Position numbers and translations under genes: made by a program
Part shown: piece after piece, positions 10,646-23,182 of the stretch
Numbering within the stretch: the stretch's first letter is position 1
How the letters are laid out: each line of letters starts with the position of its first letter
Notes under the pieces: model-generated
The model's input: the letters and a program-made list of their open reading frames with translations, nothing else
The model's database searches: none
Told to the model about the DNA's origin: nothing
Assembly (NCBI GenBank): GCA_000499405.2
Contig: HG738137.1
Location: 186,001 to 250,000, forward strand
Length of the DNA: 64,000 bases
Direction: 5' to 3'
From: Onchocerca volvulus
Taxonomy: Eukaryota > Nematoda > Chromadorea > Rhabditida > Onchocercidae

Positions 10646-13600
10646 GAAACTATAATACTGATTTGATCGTTTGAGATTTGCACGAAATTTACTTTTTATT
10701 TTTTTTTTTTTTTTTTTTTTTGACAAAGAAGATTGAATTGATGCACTGCCATTTGTAGTTTAAATAATTGATTATTTTGAAAATTATAAGAATTCTCTGA
10801 AACGTTTAGAAGATGGATTGAAGGTATTAAACTGAGTTAATTCGCCTGAACTTTATTGCATTTAACAACTCGAAGATCTCACAATCCTTGGCTTTGAAAT
10901 TAAAAAAAAATCCAGGATGAATCTATTTCTTCCATGTAAAGTGAAAATTCAAATAGCCATTCCATCTAATCCGCGAATAGTTTTTGCACTTTCTATCCTT
11001 TTTTTTTTCTTACAATTTCTGAATCAAATCTATCGTTTTCCTTCGATGCTATTTTTAGAGAATTTCCTGGAAGCTTTCGAAATAATCTAAGTCTCTATTT
11101 GATACAACATTTTTATCATCAATAATGTCATTTTTTTTTTTTTTTGAAACCATTCTGCTTTGTTTATGCTTCCAAAATCATCATTCTCCATTAGATTAGG
11201 CAGAGGAAATGTTGATCAAACATATTTATGCACTTATGATCATTATTCATTTATCATAATCATTATTTAGTTATCATCTTGTCATCTTACTTTTGAGTAA
11301 ATTCCTCACTAATTGTGATATTTGAATTGAATTTTAATTTAATATTTCAAGTTCAATTACAATTCACAAGTTTAGATTCATATTGTCATTTCTCATTTTA
11401 TTATTCTATTATTTTATGATTCACTGCTCATTGCGTCAAATACTATTTGATCGCAGTGACAATTATTTTTTTAATCTATATCATTTCATTAATTCCTTTT
11501 TAATAGTAATATATAGTTTTAAATTTTTTCCTAATCATGTTTTGTTACAATTAGATATCATTCTGCATTATCTCTCCTTTAAACTGAATCTTCCAATTAT
11601 TAATATTTAGTATTAAATTTCGTTTCAGTTTATTTTCGAAATTTATGATTGCACTAATTAACAATTTTTTCTTTCGCAGATCAAAACTTGAATCATATTC
11701 ATCTATTTTCATTTAAGTTGAGCTCAAAAAATGCTGAAATTTTTCGCATTTTTGAAATACTCTCCTATGAAAGCAATCATATTCTAACATTACACTTTTA
11801 AAAACAACCAATATTAGATTCCAATTTATCAGAAGTCTTAATCGATTTAGATTTTCTTGAAAATTGCAGTAAATTCCAGATAAATTAGCTAGTAGAAAAC
11901 AATTTTTCGGCGCATAAAATATTATGCAAAGCAATTTTATCGCTTATCACTCCTCAGAGAATTTCTTAAAAAAAAAAAAAAAACAAACACCGAAAGTAAG
12001 GAATGCAAAGGACATTACTTTTCCTATGCTTTATCTAAATTAGAGCCCAACTGTAATTACCTGTTTCACAGATTCGACTGAACGATGTAACCTAAAAGCG
12101 ACATTTGATAAATACTACTTTGGAAGAGAAAGAATCATTAATTTCAAATGTTTTTTTCATAAATTATTTGAACTTGGAGCATTTTCATTGGTCAATTTCC
12201 TGGACTATTAAGCCAACGATAAGAAATGTAATATCTCATGACTTGGATTAAACTTTAAATCCTACCAGGATTTTATTTCTTCTTTCGTATAAAATGAATT
12301 TCATTACTAAAAATTTTCGACTTGATCCACAACAAGTGACCCAAATTCTTTTTTTAAGTGGATTGAGGTATTATTCCAGAAATTTTAAATATTTCTCAAC
12401 AATTTAGAAACTTTACAAATAAATAATTGAAATAGAACTTGTTGAATGGAATTTGCGAAGAAGTAATGAGGGTAAAAGAAGAATTAAGAGTGTTCTATTA
12501 GAGTTGACACACATATTGTAATGTTTGTTCCAATTGTTAGTAAACATTTCCACATTCCTATAATACGAAAAGTATAAATGCTTTAGATAGAATTCATTGA
12601 ATATGACTGGAAATTTAAATTATGTTTGAGAAGATTTTCATACTAATCAATAACACATCAATTTAGAAAATTATACAATCAAAATCAGACTATGGAATTT
12701 CTGTCATGATAAAAGTTTTAGCACTTTTAGTGGCAATTTAAGAGCTCGAGAGAGAAATTATTTCAGTAATGCTGAAATTTGTAAATATTTCATCTTTTCG
12801 AATGCTTCAAGAAATTTCTGAATTTGTGATTATTGAAAAGCCTTTTTTTATAATAGCAATTGACAATTTCAGTTTAATCTCCGTAATTTCGTTCGCTTCT
12901 TTTTAACATAACAGAATTCTAGAATTTCCTATATAATTATTTATCATGCACAACTTAATATCGGAAAGGTAAGTCTTAATAACCAAATCAACAAATCGTT
13001 ATTTCATTTTATTAAGATTATCAATAGCTGATATCACAAAGTTTCGGCAGTACATACGGCATTATGTATGCTTTGGTCGCTATATTATTTCCCATATTTT
13101 GGAAATTGTCACAATCATATTTCGCTCGAAATATGAACATTAGAAATTTTACATTTTAAATAGAAATAAAATGTTATTTAATTTGATTAGTTTTTAATAT
13201 TTTTTCAAAAAATTCCAATCAATTTTACATTTGCATATTTAAATTGTTCTATTTTGGAGTAGACTGTTAAAGAAACGATTTTTATGGATTTTATAATTTC
13301 AAATAATAATGAAAATGTTGCCATGGTGAATTAGATTGGATCGATAATTATTCTAAATTTATGGTATTGTTACAAAATGAGGCCATTTAATTTCATAATT
13401 ATTGCTGCCATTAGCACAAATTCACGTTGTAATTATTATAATTAATGCAAAATTGATTATATTTGCCATATTACTTCTCAATGTCCTTCATCATACCTTC
13501 ATCGGTAGTTTCATTTTAATGTTGACAGAGTTGCTCGATTGCTAACAATCATTCTTGTCAACATAGAATTCGTTATACGGTTGCGATCTTTTATGTTTAT

Positions 13601-13810
13601 CAACATCACTAGCACTGCTATTATTATTAGCACTAGCAGTAGTCTCACAGATCATTTGGATTTTTGTTTGTGTTTCTGTTTGTGTGTTTTTTTTTTGTGT
13701 GTGTGTTTCTGTTTTATAGATTAGAAAAAATTTATTCTGTACAAGTAATAATTAGCATTTTTACCTTCGTTGTCGTAGTAGCAGTTTTTTAAGTATCTCT
13801 TTTTACTTTT

Positions 13811-14316
13811 AACTAGCTATACCCGGCCATGTGGAGTTTATAAAAATAAAAAATATCCGCTCACTTATTTTTACCTGCCACAGATGTGACAGGTAGAAAA
13901 AAAAAAAGTAGATATATCTATCTAAAAACAAGCACCTACTCGAATGCTACGTTGTTTCAAATTTTCAAATCAATCGGTGAAAAACTTAAAATGTTATGTC
14001 AAGAGCCGCAACGAACATTCACATTTTTATTTATATAGGTTATTTGTTGATTATCTAGCAGTGAACCAATGATTGGTTCACTTCACTCTGTTTATCTGTT
14101 AATCGGAGCGTTTTGGCGGGAAACATGTTTGTTACGGTGTTTTACGACGATAGACATGTTTATCCTTACGGACAAATTAAAAAAAGTAGGTATTTCTATA
14201 TAAAAACATGCGCCTATTTGAATGCAACGTTGTTTCAAAATTTCAAATCAACCGATGAAGAACTTGAAACGTTATGTCAAAAGTCACAACATACATTTAC
14301 ATTTTTATTTATATAG
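13811..14316 (+). mobile_element. Retroposon-like element, dimer of a non-LTR (LINE/SINE) 3' end
   Basis: The left end reads aactagctatacccggcc, like the tacccggc motif seen in invertebrate non-LTR retroposon tails. Two diverged direct repeats of about 138 bp follow (13901-14038 and 14178-14316). Both run from an A-rich tract through a cgttgtttcaaa block to acatttttatttatatag. The terminal tttttatttatatag is typical of RTE/CR1-type 3' ends. Between the copies lie a near-perfect palindrome gtgaaccaatgattggttcac (14061-14081) and a ggcgggaaacatg/ccttacgg segment; another palindrome sits at 13873-13894. There is no reverse-transcriptase coding, so it is a 5'-truncated or SINE-like copy. The family assignment is from memory of such ends. 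Confidence 0.5.
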
Positions 14317-14596
14317 ATTACTATTACTATACATTCGTTATCATATTATTTTATCGCATCACTGTCACCAAATGACAAATTTGGTCATCTTTAAAGCTGC
14401 AATAGTTGTAATTAGCATATGTATGCATATATACATATATGACATCATCAAAGTTGTTGACAAAAAAAAAAGAAATTGAAGGAAGGGACGAATTTAGCAT
14501 TATTGGTCGATTACAATTTGCTTGAAATTGAAATTTGCATCATTTCAGTGAGTCAAATCCATTCATGTTTTCAACTTTTCTTTCTTCTCTCTTCAA

Positions 14597-14660
14597 CTAC
14601 TAAATTCGATTTTTTTCTACTAAATTCAATTTTTTTTTCTACTAAATTCGATTTTTTTTT
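14597..14660 (+). repeat. Short tandem repeat, ctactaaattc(g/a)a plus T-run, three copies
   Basis: Three consecutive units of about 21-26 bp, each ctactaaattcRa followed by 7 to 10 T residues. The growing T-run suggests slippage expansion. Confidence 0.75.
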
Positions 14661-16139
14661 TCTTTTTGGTTGTTTTGATAAGATTTATTTGCAACGAGTT
14701 AAATTGATGAGCACAGAATTTACCGAGAGTGCTCTTTTCATTCACCGTAGCATATATAATGTTTAAATTTCAAACAATGAGAAATGATCAATTTTGTTTG
14801 CATTTTACTTCTACTCGAAATTTCATTTCTAATTAATTCCCAACTGATTAATTTTATTTACATTCCAAATTCAATTATTTCGGATATAAGAGACGAAAGA
14901 AAAGATTGCAGAATACTAATTAGCTTAAGCCTTATTATTAAGAAATCGAAATTTTCGGTCTCTGTTTAAAAAATATTTCTTTGTAATGAATTTTTATTTA
15001 TCCACTTCAGATTTTATTTAAAATTTTATTTCATTTATTGAATAATTTTAAGTAGGAAAAATATGTGAGATTATAAAACAAAATTATCCATTCTAGAACG
15101 ATAAAAACGACAATAAAATTAGAGGTAATAAATAAAATTAGAATATAATAATCTAACTTCAATAATCGAAGAAAGAATCAAAGTCCTGTAATGACCAAAA
15201 TTGAATTTAACACTTTTCATTTTTAATTAAATTCTGCTTTCCAATTCGTCTTTATTTTTGCACATAAATACTTGTAATTTTTTCTAATTATGATTACAAA
15301 TAGTTTAAACAAAGAATTTTTGCTTTTTCGAATAAAATTTTACTACTTTTACTTGTGCATTAATAGCCAACCTATGCTTTCAAATAGATCAGCAAAAATA
15401 GAAAATTAGTTTCCAAATTTGTTGACATATAAGATGAAAAAGATAATTATTGAGAAAATTGTAAATATCAAAAAGGTCTTAAATGATCGAAATGAGTGAA
15501 ATTCAGAAGAAAGCCAAAGCATGAAATGATCAAACAAAGCATTCAAAGAAAAGAAGAGAGAAAGGGCGAGAGATTTCTAATTTTCTTTTCAAAACTGTCC
15601 AGAAGCTATCAATAATATTCCTAGGCTCTAAAGCGATCCATTCTCCCTGGCTTCATTCTTTTGGCTCCTTCTTTATTCCAACTTATTAGTCTACACCCGT
15701 TCAACTATTGATGTCATCATATAAATATTCACACATTTCTGTTCGTAAAAGCTTCACACCTTTGCATTTCTAAGTGTTCAAATGTTTTTTTCTCTATTTG
15801 TAAATTTGGTTTACAAATTTGAAATTTTCAGTTTTTGTCACCAAAAAATTGTCACATCTAAATGTCATAGCTCATTTCTATCTCCTATGCTATCATTTTT
15901 GATTTATTTTCTTTTTTTTTTTTCTCTCTCTCTAAATTTATCGTTAAAGCTTCTATTTAGCTTATTGCAGTTCATTTTTTTTTCTTTTTTTTTTTCAAAT
16001 TTATGTTTATTTTCTTGTCTATTTATCAAAAAAATAGTAGTAAATCAATGTCCTCTTGCTATTCCATCCTTTTTCCTCTCTCCCTACTAATTTTTCCATA
16101 CTTTTTATTTGTTTACATAATTTGCAAAAGGATATCGAT

Positions 16140-16450
16140 CTTTTATGATAACTACCATTTCCCTCTCGTCACCATCTCTTCCTGTTCTCCGCGATAAGAT
16201 TTCATTAGTAATAATAACAGCAGCAGCAACAGCAGCAACAACTATCAAATTTAATTCGCAAGGCGTTGTAGACTCATTTAACGTCGCTAACTCATATTGA
16301 CGCATGTATCTAGAGAGTGTGATTTGTCGAAACGATTAGCATGGTGTAGGAAACAGATGATAATTAGATATCCGTTGCGAAAATTAGAAATTTTCTTCCT
16401 CTCAACATACCAACCGGCGAATTCTTTCGAAAAATGAGCGAAGCTAACGG
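16140..16450. promoter_or_regulatory. GC-richer patch with CAG/CAA repeats, possible promoter or lost exon
   Basis: The patch contains an interrupted (CAG/CAA)n run at 16217-16242 and several CG dinucleotides, unlike its surroundings. On the minus strand a 66-codon frame (16305-16105) starts MRQYELATLNESTTPCELNL and has a charged segment SRRTGRDGDEREMVV. That composition is more protein-like than other frames in the desert. No family is recognisable and no splice partner is evident, so I do not call a gene. Confidence 0.25.
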
Positions 16451-17488
16451 AAGGAAGCTTTTAAATTCAGAGCCGATATTTTGCAAATATTGGTCCTTCT
16501 AAAAATGATAATTTTTACCTATGAATAAATCTGAATAATTTAGCTGAATTTCTCAGAGATTAGTTTTAATGGAAATCTTCAAACTTTTTTATAATTTAGA
16601 TTTCGTTTTCCTAATTTGCATGAAACGTTCAAGACATTTTGTCTCACCATGCTCGCAGGTTAAAATAAGTGGCATGAATTTTTAGCAAATTTTATTTCTG
16701 ACCAGATAATTTCGTCGCATTTATTTTTTATTCAAGTAATACTTCTCTTTTGTCTGTTAAAGCTTATCATAACGATCATTCCCGTTCATATTAATATGCG
16801 TTATAATACTTTTTTCTTTTTTTTTAAATCATTTGCTGAGCATTCCATCTTCACTCTATATATTTCCTTCTTTTTTTTTTTTTTTTTGCAACACATTTAC
16901 GTCAGATGCAGAAATGTTAAGAAAATAATGGAACATTTTTTTAATTTACCAAGCAATTAATTCTTTTATTTGAGCAGCAAAAAAAAAAAAAAAGTGTTCA
17001 TTATTGATTTTCTGTGCGGAATTATTTCAATTATTTGACAAATACAATCGATAATAAATTGCAAGATGTTTTTCATCATTATTATTCGAGAAATAATCGT
17101 TGATTAAATAGATGCAATCAGCTTTGTTTTATCTTTATCATTATCAAAGTAAGTTTTTTTAAAAAGAGAATTATTTGCAAAATAAATTTTGATTATTTTA
17201 AAGCATAATATTTATTCCTAAAAGATAAATATTTGTGGTCTCAGTGATGATAAGAAAAGTAAGGCGTATTATTCAACTTTATCGCTTTCATAGAAATATA
17301 AAACTTATCCAAAAAAAATATCTTCATATTACCTCTACAAATAAATATTAGTCCTATTAATTATCCATTTCTAATAACAATTCATTGCGAACCAGTTTTT
17401 GATTAATTGCATCAATTTTGCAACAATCATTAATGGATTCTAATAATTTTATACAGCCAATAAGAAAATGATTAGTTCTTATTTACTA

Positions 17489-17606
17489 CTATAAAATAGG
17501 TTAATATCTGAAATTATGTGAACAGTTATTGCATTATTTTGATTTTATTGCTATAAAATAGGCTAATTTCTGAAATTATATGACCAGTTATTGTATTATT
17601 AATCCA
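17489..17606. repeat. Two-copy tandem repeat, period 62 bp
   Basis: Copies at 17489-17550 and 17551-17606 share ctataaaatagg, tctgaaattat, a cagttatt core and gtattatt/gcattatt, with scattered substitutions. Confidence 0.75.
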
Positions 17607-18851
17607 ATTTTTTGAGTTTTTCAGCAAATTTCATCATTTTTAAAATGAGCGAAATTTCTGACGATTAATATTTGGGGATAATTTCTGAATGAATGAATGA
17701 ATTTGGCATCATTCTTGGTCATCTCGTGCATAATTTTGTCTTGTTTCGTTAGCATCGCAGATTTGAGCTCTTTTTTTTTTTTTCTCTTTTATTTATATAT
17801 TTTATCTTTTTTTTTTTTTTTTAGGTTTTGCTGCTCTTTGAGATCGAAACAAATTCATCATAATTATGCATCATATCGAAAGGATGACGAATGCGATAAT
17901 CGATGAAAATTGTTGTGGTAAAAAATTTTGTTTATTTTTAGATTTTTCTTGGTCTTCATATCTTTCTCTTCATAATGGAATTCTGCCAATTTTTTCACAT
18001 TTCACCATTTATGACGAAGATTTCATGAAATTATTTTTCAGCTTGAAGTTTAAATTTCAAATTGATAAAGTGATTTTGTCGGGCTTTACTATCTTGACTG
18101 TATGAAAATTGCCATAATCTTCGTAATCTAAGTTCTCATTCTGAATTGATTAGATGGAATTAAGTGAGAGACTACTTTTATCGTCTATCATTGAAATTAA
18201 ACAAATTTTCAAGGTCAATAAATTTTAAAATTATAGCGTAGTATTTAGACGAATGATTACGGTTCATTCAATTGTTCCACATTTTGTCTAAAAATATAAT
18301 TCATTTTCTTAATTCGGAAATTTCTATCGAAAATTTCAATTGTTATGAATTTTATAATGCTTTTTTTCTTCCTAAATTTTCATCCAAGCATTTTCAAAGA
18401 ATTATAAAATAATCTTATCTGTTTTAACTGATTTGCTTCTCACGCTTAACGACTAATGGTGAACAAAGAGGGAGATTATTTTATCATATTTCAGACATAA
18501 AAAAAAAAAAAAAGAAAAAAAATGGATAATTTTATTCATTTATTTATTTATTTATTAACAAGGATTTTGGTTTATCTTTTAGATGACTATTATTATATTT
18601 TAAAAGATTGCAACTCTTGCAAATGAGACAAACCGGTTTTGTGATAATTTTTAATTTTATCTTTCTATTCCACAATAATATTTCATTCTTCTTTTCCAGA
18701 AACGATTATTTCCCTTTGTAAATAGTTCATTTCATTGTTGTTATTTCCATTCTAATCACTCCTCTCACTTTAATTTCATTAGAGCAAAAAGAAATCTTTC
18801 CCTCTTTCTTCCTTTCCTTTATAGAAAGATAATGAATTTAAATATCTATTG

Positions 18852-18972
18852 AAATTTAATTAATAACAATAATGAAATGAAATGTACATAATAAATTTAA
18901 TTAGTAACAATAATGAAATGAAATATATATAATAAATTTAATTAATAACAGTAATGAAATGAAATGTATATA
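18852..18972. repeat. Three-copy tandem repeat, period 41 bp
   Basis: Units start at 18852, 18893 and 18934, each aaatttaattaRtaacaRta followed by atgaaatgaaat and a ta-rich spacer. The exact 41-bp spacing and few substitutions indicate recent duplication. Confidence 0.85.
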
Positions 18973-19208
18973 CCGTATTTATTGTACTTTTATAAATTAG
19001 CGATCATTCCGGAACATTTTATTTTTCAATCATTGGATTTCCTTAAAGTTAAAAACTTTTTGAAATTTTGTATACCAAACATTGAAGATGACAATATACG
19101 CATAAAGCTTCTGTATTACTAAAAAAATATTTTATACAAAAATATAATTTCAACGACTAATCATAGTGATTATTGTTTGCGTATAAACAGCTGATGGATA
19201 TCAGTAGT

Positions 19209-19330
19209 TATCCATCCGAAAGTATCGAAACAGAATCTGTATCATATATTGCTGCATCGATTGATTAATACGATCGATCATTTATCTGAATGCATCGAAA
19301 CAGAATTTATATCATATATAATTGCTTCTG
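19209..19330. repeat. Two-copy direct repeat, period 70 bp
   Basis: The block atcgaaacagaatYtRtatc followed by atatattgct or atatataattgct occurs at 19224 and 19294, preceded by tatcc/tatctgaa in both. A 68-codon frame from 19249 runs through the second copy, but I do not regard it as a gene. Confidence 0.65.
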
Positions 19331-22300
19331 TTATAACTGTCATGTTATTTTTGTTGATAAGCTGTGGATATTTGCGAATCGATGGTGGCGACGATTTTAG
19401 CGACATGATAATCGCAACAGTGATCTACAAGATAGCTTATTTTCTGAATAGATAATATTTGAGAGGAAGGAAGAAATGGATATTTTCTCTTATTCCATCA
19501 CTGCTAATTTGTAGTCTATTTTCTTCCTTTTCACATTTCTTCAACTTTTCTGCTGAAAAGAAAAAAAAAAAAAAAGAATTGTAAAGTTCTTTTTTCCTAT
19601 TTATCTTACAATATTTACAGAGGAAGCTTCTGTAGACTGCATTATTTATCAAAGAAAAATCCGTTCCTTTCTCTTTCATCTCTATTTTGCGATTTTGAAT
19701 TGTTGACTGTTTGGCGTAGGACTTAAGCGATAGTATAATCAGTAAAATGGAAAAATTTAATAAATCGATTTCGTGTCTAAAATATCTTGCCCTTCAATAT
19801 GTCTTCAAGAAAATGATTATATTTTTAAATATGAAATTAAAATTTCAATGAGGAGAAAATTGAAATAGATGAGATAGAATAATCTTAAAAAGGAATGGAT
19901 CTGTTGATCCAATTAATTAAACAAAAATTGTCGCTTAAATCGCGTTGAAATGTTTATCCTTTAAATCATTTCCTTCCAATATTTACGCCAAAAAAATAAG
20001 CAAAAAAAAAAAATCATTATTCCCTTGTGAATTTTTGCTAGGAAAAATTTTGCCTTTAAAATTTTTTAATTTCATATTTTAGATATTCAAATTTTAGAAT
20101 TCATATTTTTGATTCCTGACTGAAATCTTCATGGAGTTGCTCTTTCTTTCTATGCAAATTATGCTAATTTTTTCTCCCCTATCAAATAAGTGAAACATAA
20201 TATTTTCTGCATTTCTTTTCTAATCGTTTATTCAACTTGCCTGTCATTTCAACTTAAGTTTTTTATCTTTGTATTGATTTATCTATTGTAAAATTACATT
20301 TCATGCGAAAATTATAAATTTTCTGAGAAGACTATGAATCATTTCTAAAACTTTGATAATTGCGAACAGTTTTTGTTACTTGATGAATGTCTATCATTAT
20401 TTACTAATTAAATTACTTAAATTGTTCATTTATTGAAAGTTGAAAAAAAAATTAAATTTCAAACTTATAATTTCTTATTTCATTCCAAATTTTCCATTAA
20501 TCATTGCTAAACTTGAGACCAGTTTTATTTTCGCATTAATTAATCAGTAATTCTTTAATTTGTTAATTTAATTATTATGATCGTTAATTGAGCATTGAAG
20601 TTTAAAAAATCTTTGATGGGAACTTAAATTTCATTTTCAATTCAAAGTAGAAAGGTTAGAAAAATTTAACTTGCCTTTTTTTTTTTGCATCCAAACTTAT
20701 TTAAATCTCTTATAATGGAAGTTAAACAATTTCGATTAATTTCTAGTTTTGTTAATTTTGATTACGGATATTAGCGACTATTTGATGACCTTTTTCTTAT
20801 CTTTTTTTATCGATCTATTCCATAAAAGTACAAAATTGAGCTAAAAAAGGTTCTTTTCTAGCAATCATTTTCTTATTGAAAAAAATCATTGAATAATAGC
20901 AGTCTGCTGCTTACCTTCACATTTTAACCTTTTTTTTTGTTTTGTGAAATTTCCTCTCTTTAAAAGTAACATTAATTTAAATTTCAGAAGCTTTTTTCGT
21001 AAAATTTTCTTATCTCCGAAAATTGTAGAAATCTAAAAAATGCCTCCAAAAATCTTCAAAAGCATTCATCAAACAAACAAATGATTCCTGAGAAGAGGAG
21101 AGATATGCTCTAGAAAGTTCATTAAATAACAAAATATGTTTGTGAAATTCAAAACTATTCTGTCATATCATTCATTTTCAATTGCTTCAATTTCTGTCAA
21201 AATGTTTACTTCAGATTCTTCATCATAGCTCTCTCATCAGATTGCATTCTAATTCTATTTTTCTTAAAAATTATTTTTGATTTGATCAAATTATATTATG
21301 TGAAGCTTATATTATCGATTGACCAGTTGTTCTCCTTCTTTTAATTTATTTTCACTTTTTGAAAGAAATCTTATCATTTCCTATGTTATCAGTGTGTAAT
21401 TTACTAAAGGGAAAAGTTAACTTTCGAAAGGATGAAAATTATTATTCTTTTGTAATTTGAATTTAAACAAAAAATTATTGATTTTTCGATTTAAATTTCA
21501 TTTTTTTTCGCAAAAGCTAAATTAAAAGGTTTTGAAAGGCGAAGAAATAGAGATGGATTCATTCGAGAGTTATATGTAAGGAGCATTTTCTTTCATAGAT
21601 TAAAATGATCATTCATTTTTCTTCGTTTGTAATAAGTGTAATTTCGGGCGAGAAAAGAGAAGGAATCTTTTCTCGATGGCGCATCTTATATGCCATCACT
21701 CTCGAAGTGTCATCATCTACGGTCCATCTCTCTCTCTCTCTCTCGTTAACTTAAAACTTTCCTCTTCCATTACTTCATCAATCCTCTGTTATTCTTCGTT
21801 CTTTCTTGAAATTTTTTATTTTTAATTTTTTTTTTTACTCTTTTTTGTTTCGTTAAATTATTTTGCTTCTCATTTTTTGTCTGATCGACCTATCATTTTG
21901 AATTACGACGAAGTTACTTTTTTTCTTATCACTAAAGCATTTCAAGGTTATTATTTCAAATTTAAATAATTCCTTTGGCATAATAATTGAATTGATATGA
22001 AAGAACTGATAACTAGGAATGAGAATAGAAATGTAAATATGAAAAGTTGTTGAAAATTGAGGAATAATTCTGATAATTGATTAAGATGATCATTGTCTGG
22101 ACAATTAAATAATCGATATGACAATAATAAGTTAATAAAAAAGCAAAATTTTTGTAAATGTTTGAGAAATAAGCGTATAAATGGATTACATAATTATAGT
22201 GTTAACGATAAGTAAATAATTAATTGAGCAATTTGATGATGATTTTATGATAAATTGAATAATTAAGTAAACGATACTGTAGTAATTCCAAAAATAAATA

Positions 22301-23161
22301 AGTATTTAATTAAGTGATCTGACAACAGTTACCAATTTAGAATTGTTTCGACAGATGAGAAAAATGAAAATGATATATGATAGATTGCTAAGTTATATCG
22401 TGATCATCTTAAGAATAATTACCGATTTTCGGTAACATTTATGAGGAAGCTTCCTGTCTCGATATTCCAAACCTGATGATAAGTAATGTACAGTAATCAA
22501 ATTAAATTATTGAATAAGATGACGAATTTATGAAATTTAATTTTAAAATTTCTTGGATTCTTACTTCATCACCTACAGAATAAATTCATTTTTTTCTACA
22601 TATTTATGGTGTCAAATTGTTTTTTTTTTCTTTGAAATTTTAAATATACATGAAAAATTTCAACAATTTAAATTACATTCTGTTTATGCATTAGTTTATC
22701 TTTTATTTAAAAAACAAATTAATTGCTGTTTTTTTTTTTTTTTTTTGTTAATACTAACTTACACTTTTAATTCTTATTTTGTCTTATCATATGTTTTCTT
22801 ATCTGTAAAAATTTTTGTATCATTTTATTTCTTGTTCGTCTGTAAAAATAAGTTCATTTGATTGATCGAAAAGTTTCATTTACTTTTCTTTTATTTTGTT
22901 CATTTAACCGATTTACCACTGTAATTACTTATATTTATCCATAATTTGCATAGATACTTCATATATTTAATAATTTTGCTTGAATAATTTCAAGTGATAA
23001 GTTTGGAAAAGTATTATTTTGAAATGTTATTTTAAATTATCAGAAAATGAAAAAAAAAAATGTTTTGCAAATCATTCATGTTCTTTCCGGATTAAAAAAA
23101 AAAAAAAAAGTAAGAAATAATCCATCTGTTAATATGTAAATTTGTTTTTTTTAAATATTTA

Positions 23162-23164
23162 CAG
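23162..23164 (+). promoter_or_regulatory. Candidate spliced-leader trans-splice acceptor of the SLC6 gene
   Basis: A tttacag acceptor lies 18 bases before the ATG at 23183, the usual spacing for nematode spliced-leader addition. The intervening bases are also open in frame (IREEIK), so an ordinary cis-spliced upstream exon is the alternative. Confidence 0.45.
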
Positions 23165-23182
23165 ATCAGGGAAGAGATAAAA

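Larger units (their letters stand above)
4196..23161. other. About 19 kb gene desert with scattered repeats
   Basis: I find no convincing protein gene, tRNA or rRNA in this stretch. Open frames here are mostly F/L/I/S/K/N-rich by-products of T- and A-rich DNA. Items annotated separately are a 14-bp inverted repeat (5716-5755), a more complex patch (7215-7440), tandem repeats (8163-8262, 10456-10645, 14597-14660, 17489-17606, 18852-18972, 19209-19330), a retroposon-like dimer (13811-14316) and a GC-richer patch (16140-16450). The desert could be intergenic regulatory DNA or a long 5' intron of the transporter gene downstream. Confidence 0.55.

Noticed and set aside
12072..12211. Open stretch after a tttcacag acceptor (STERCNLKATFDKYYFGRER...)
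   Set aside because: It looks protein-like, but stretches of this length are expected by chance over 19 kb. No partner exon or family was found.
17697..18105. Signal-peptide-like start (MNLASFLVISCIILSCFVSI) and, in another frame, an IIDENCCGKKFC segment resembling an insulin-like A chain
   Set aside because: The first frame runs through two poly-Phe tracts from T-runs. No intron removal keeps frame. The cysteine spacing (CC-x4-C) does not match the insulin CC-x3-C pattern, and no B chain is present.
22553..22861. 102-codon plus-strand frame with apparent membrane segments
   Set aside because: F/Y/L/V runs come from T-rich DNA, including a poly-Phe tract from a T-run. No splice or promoter context.
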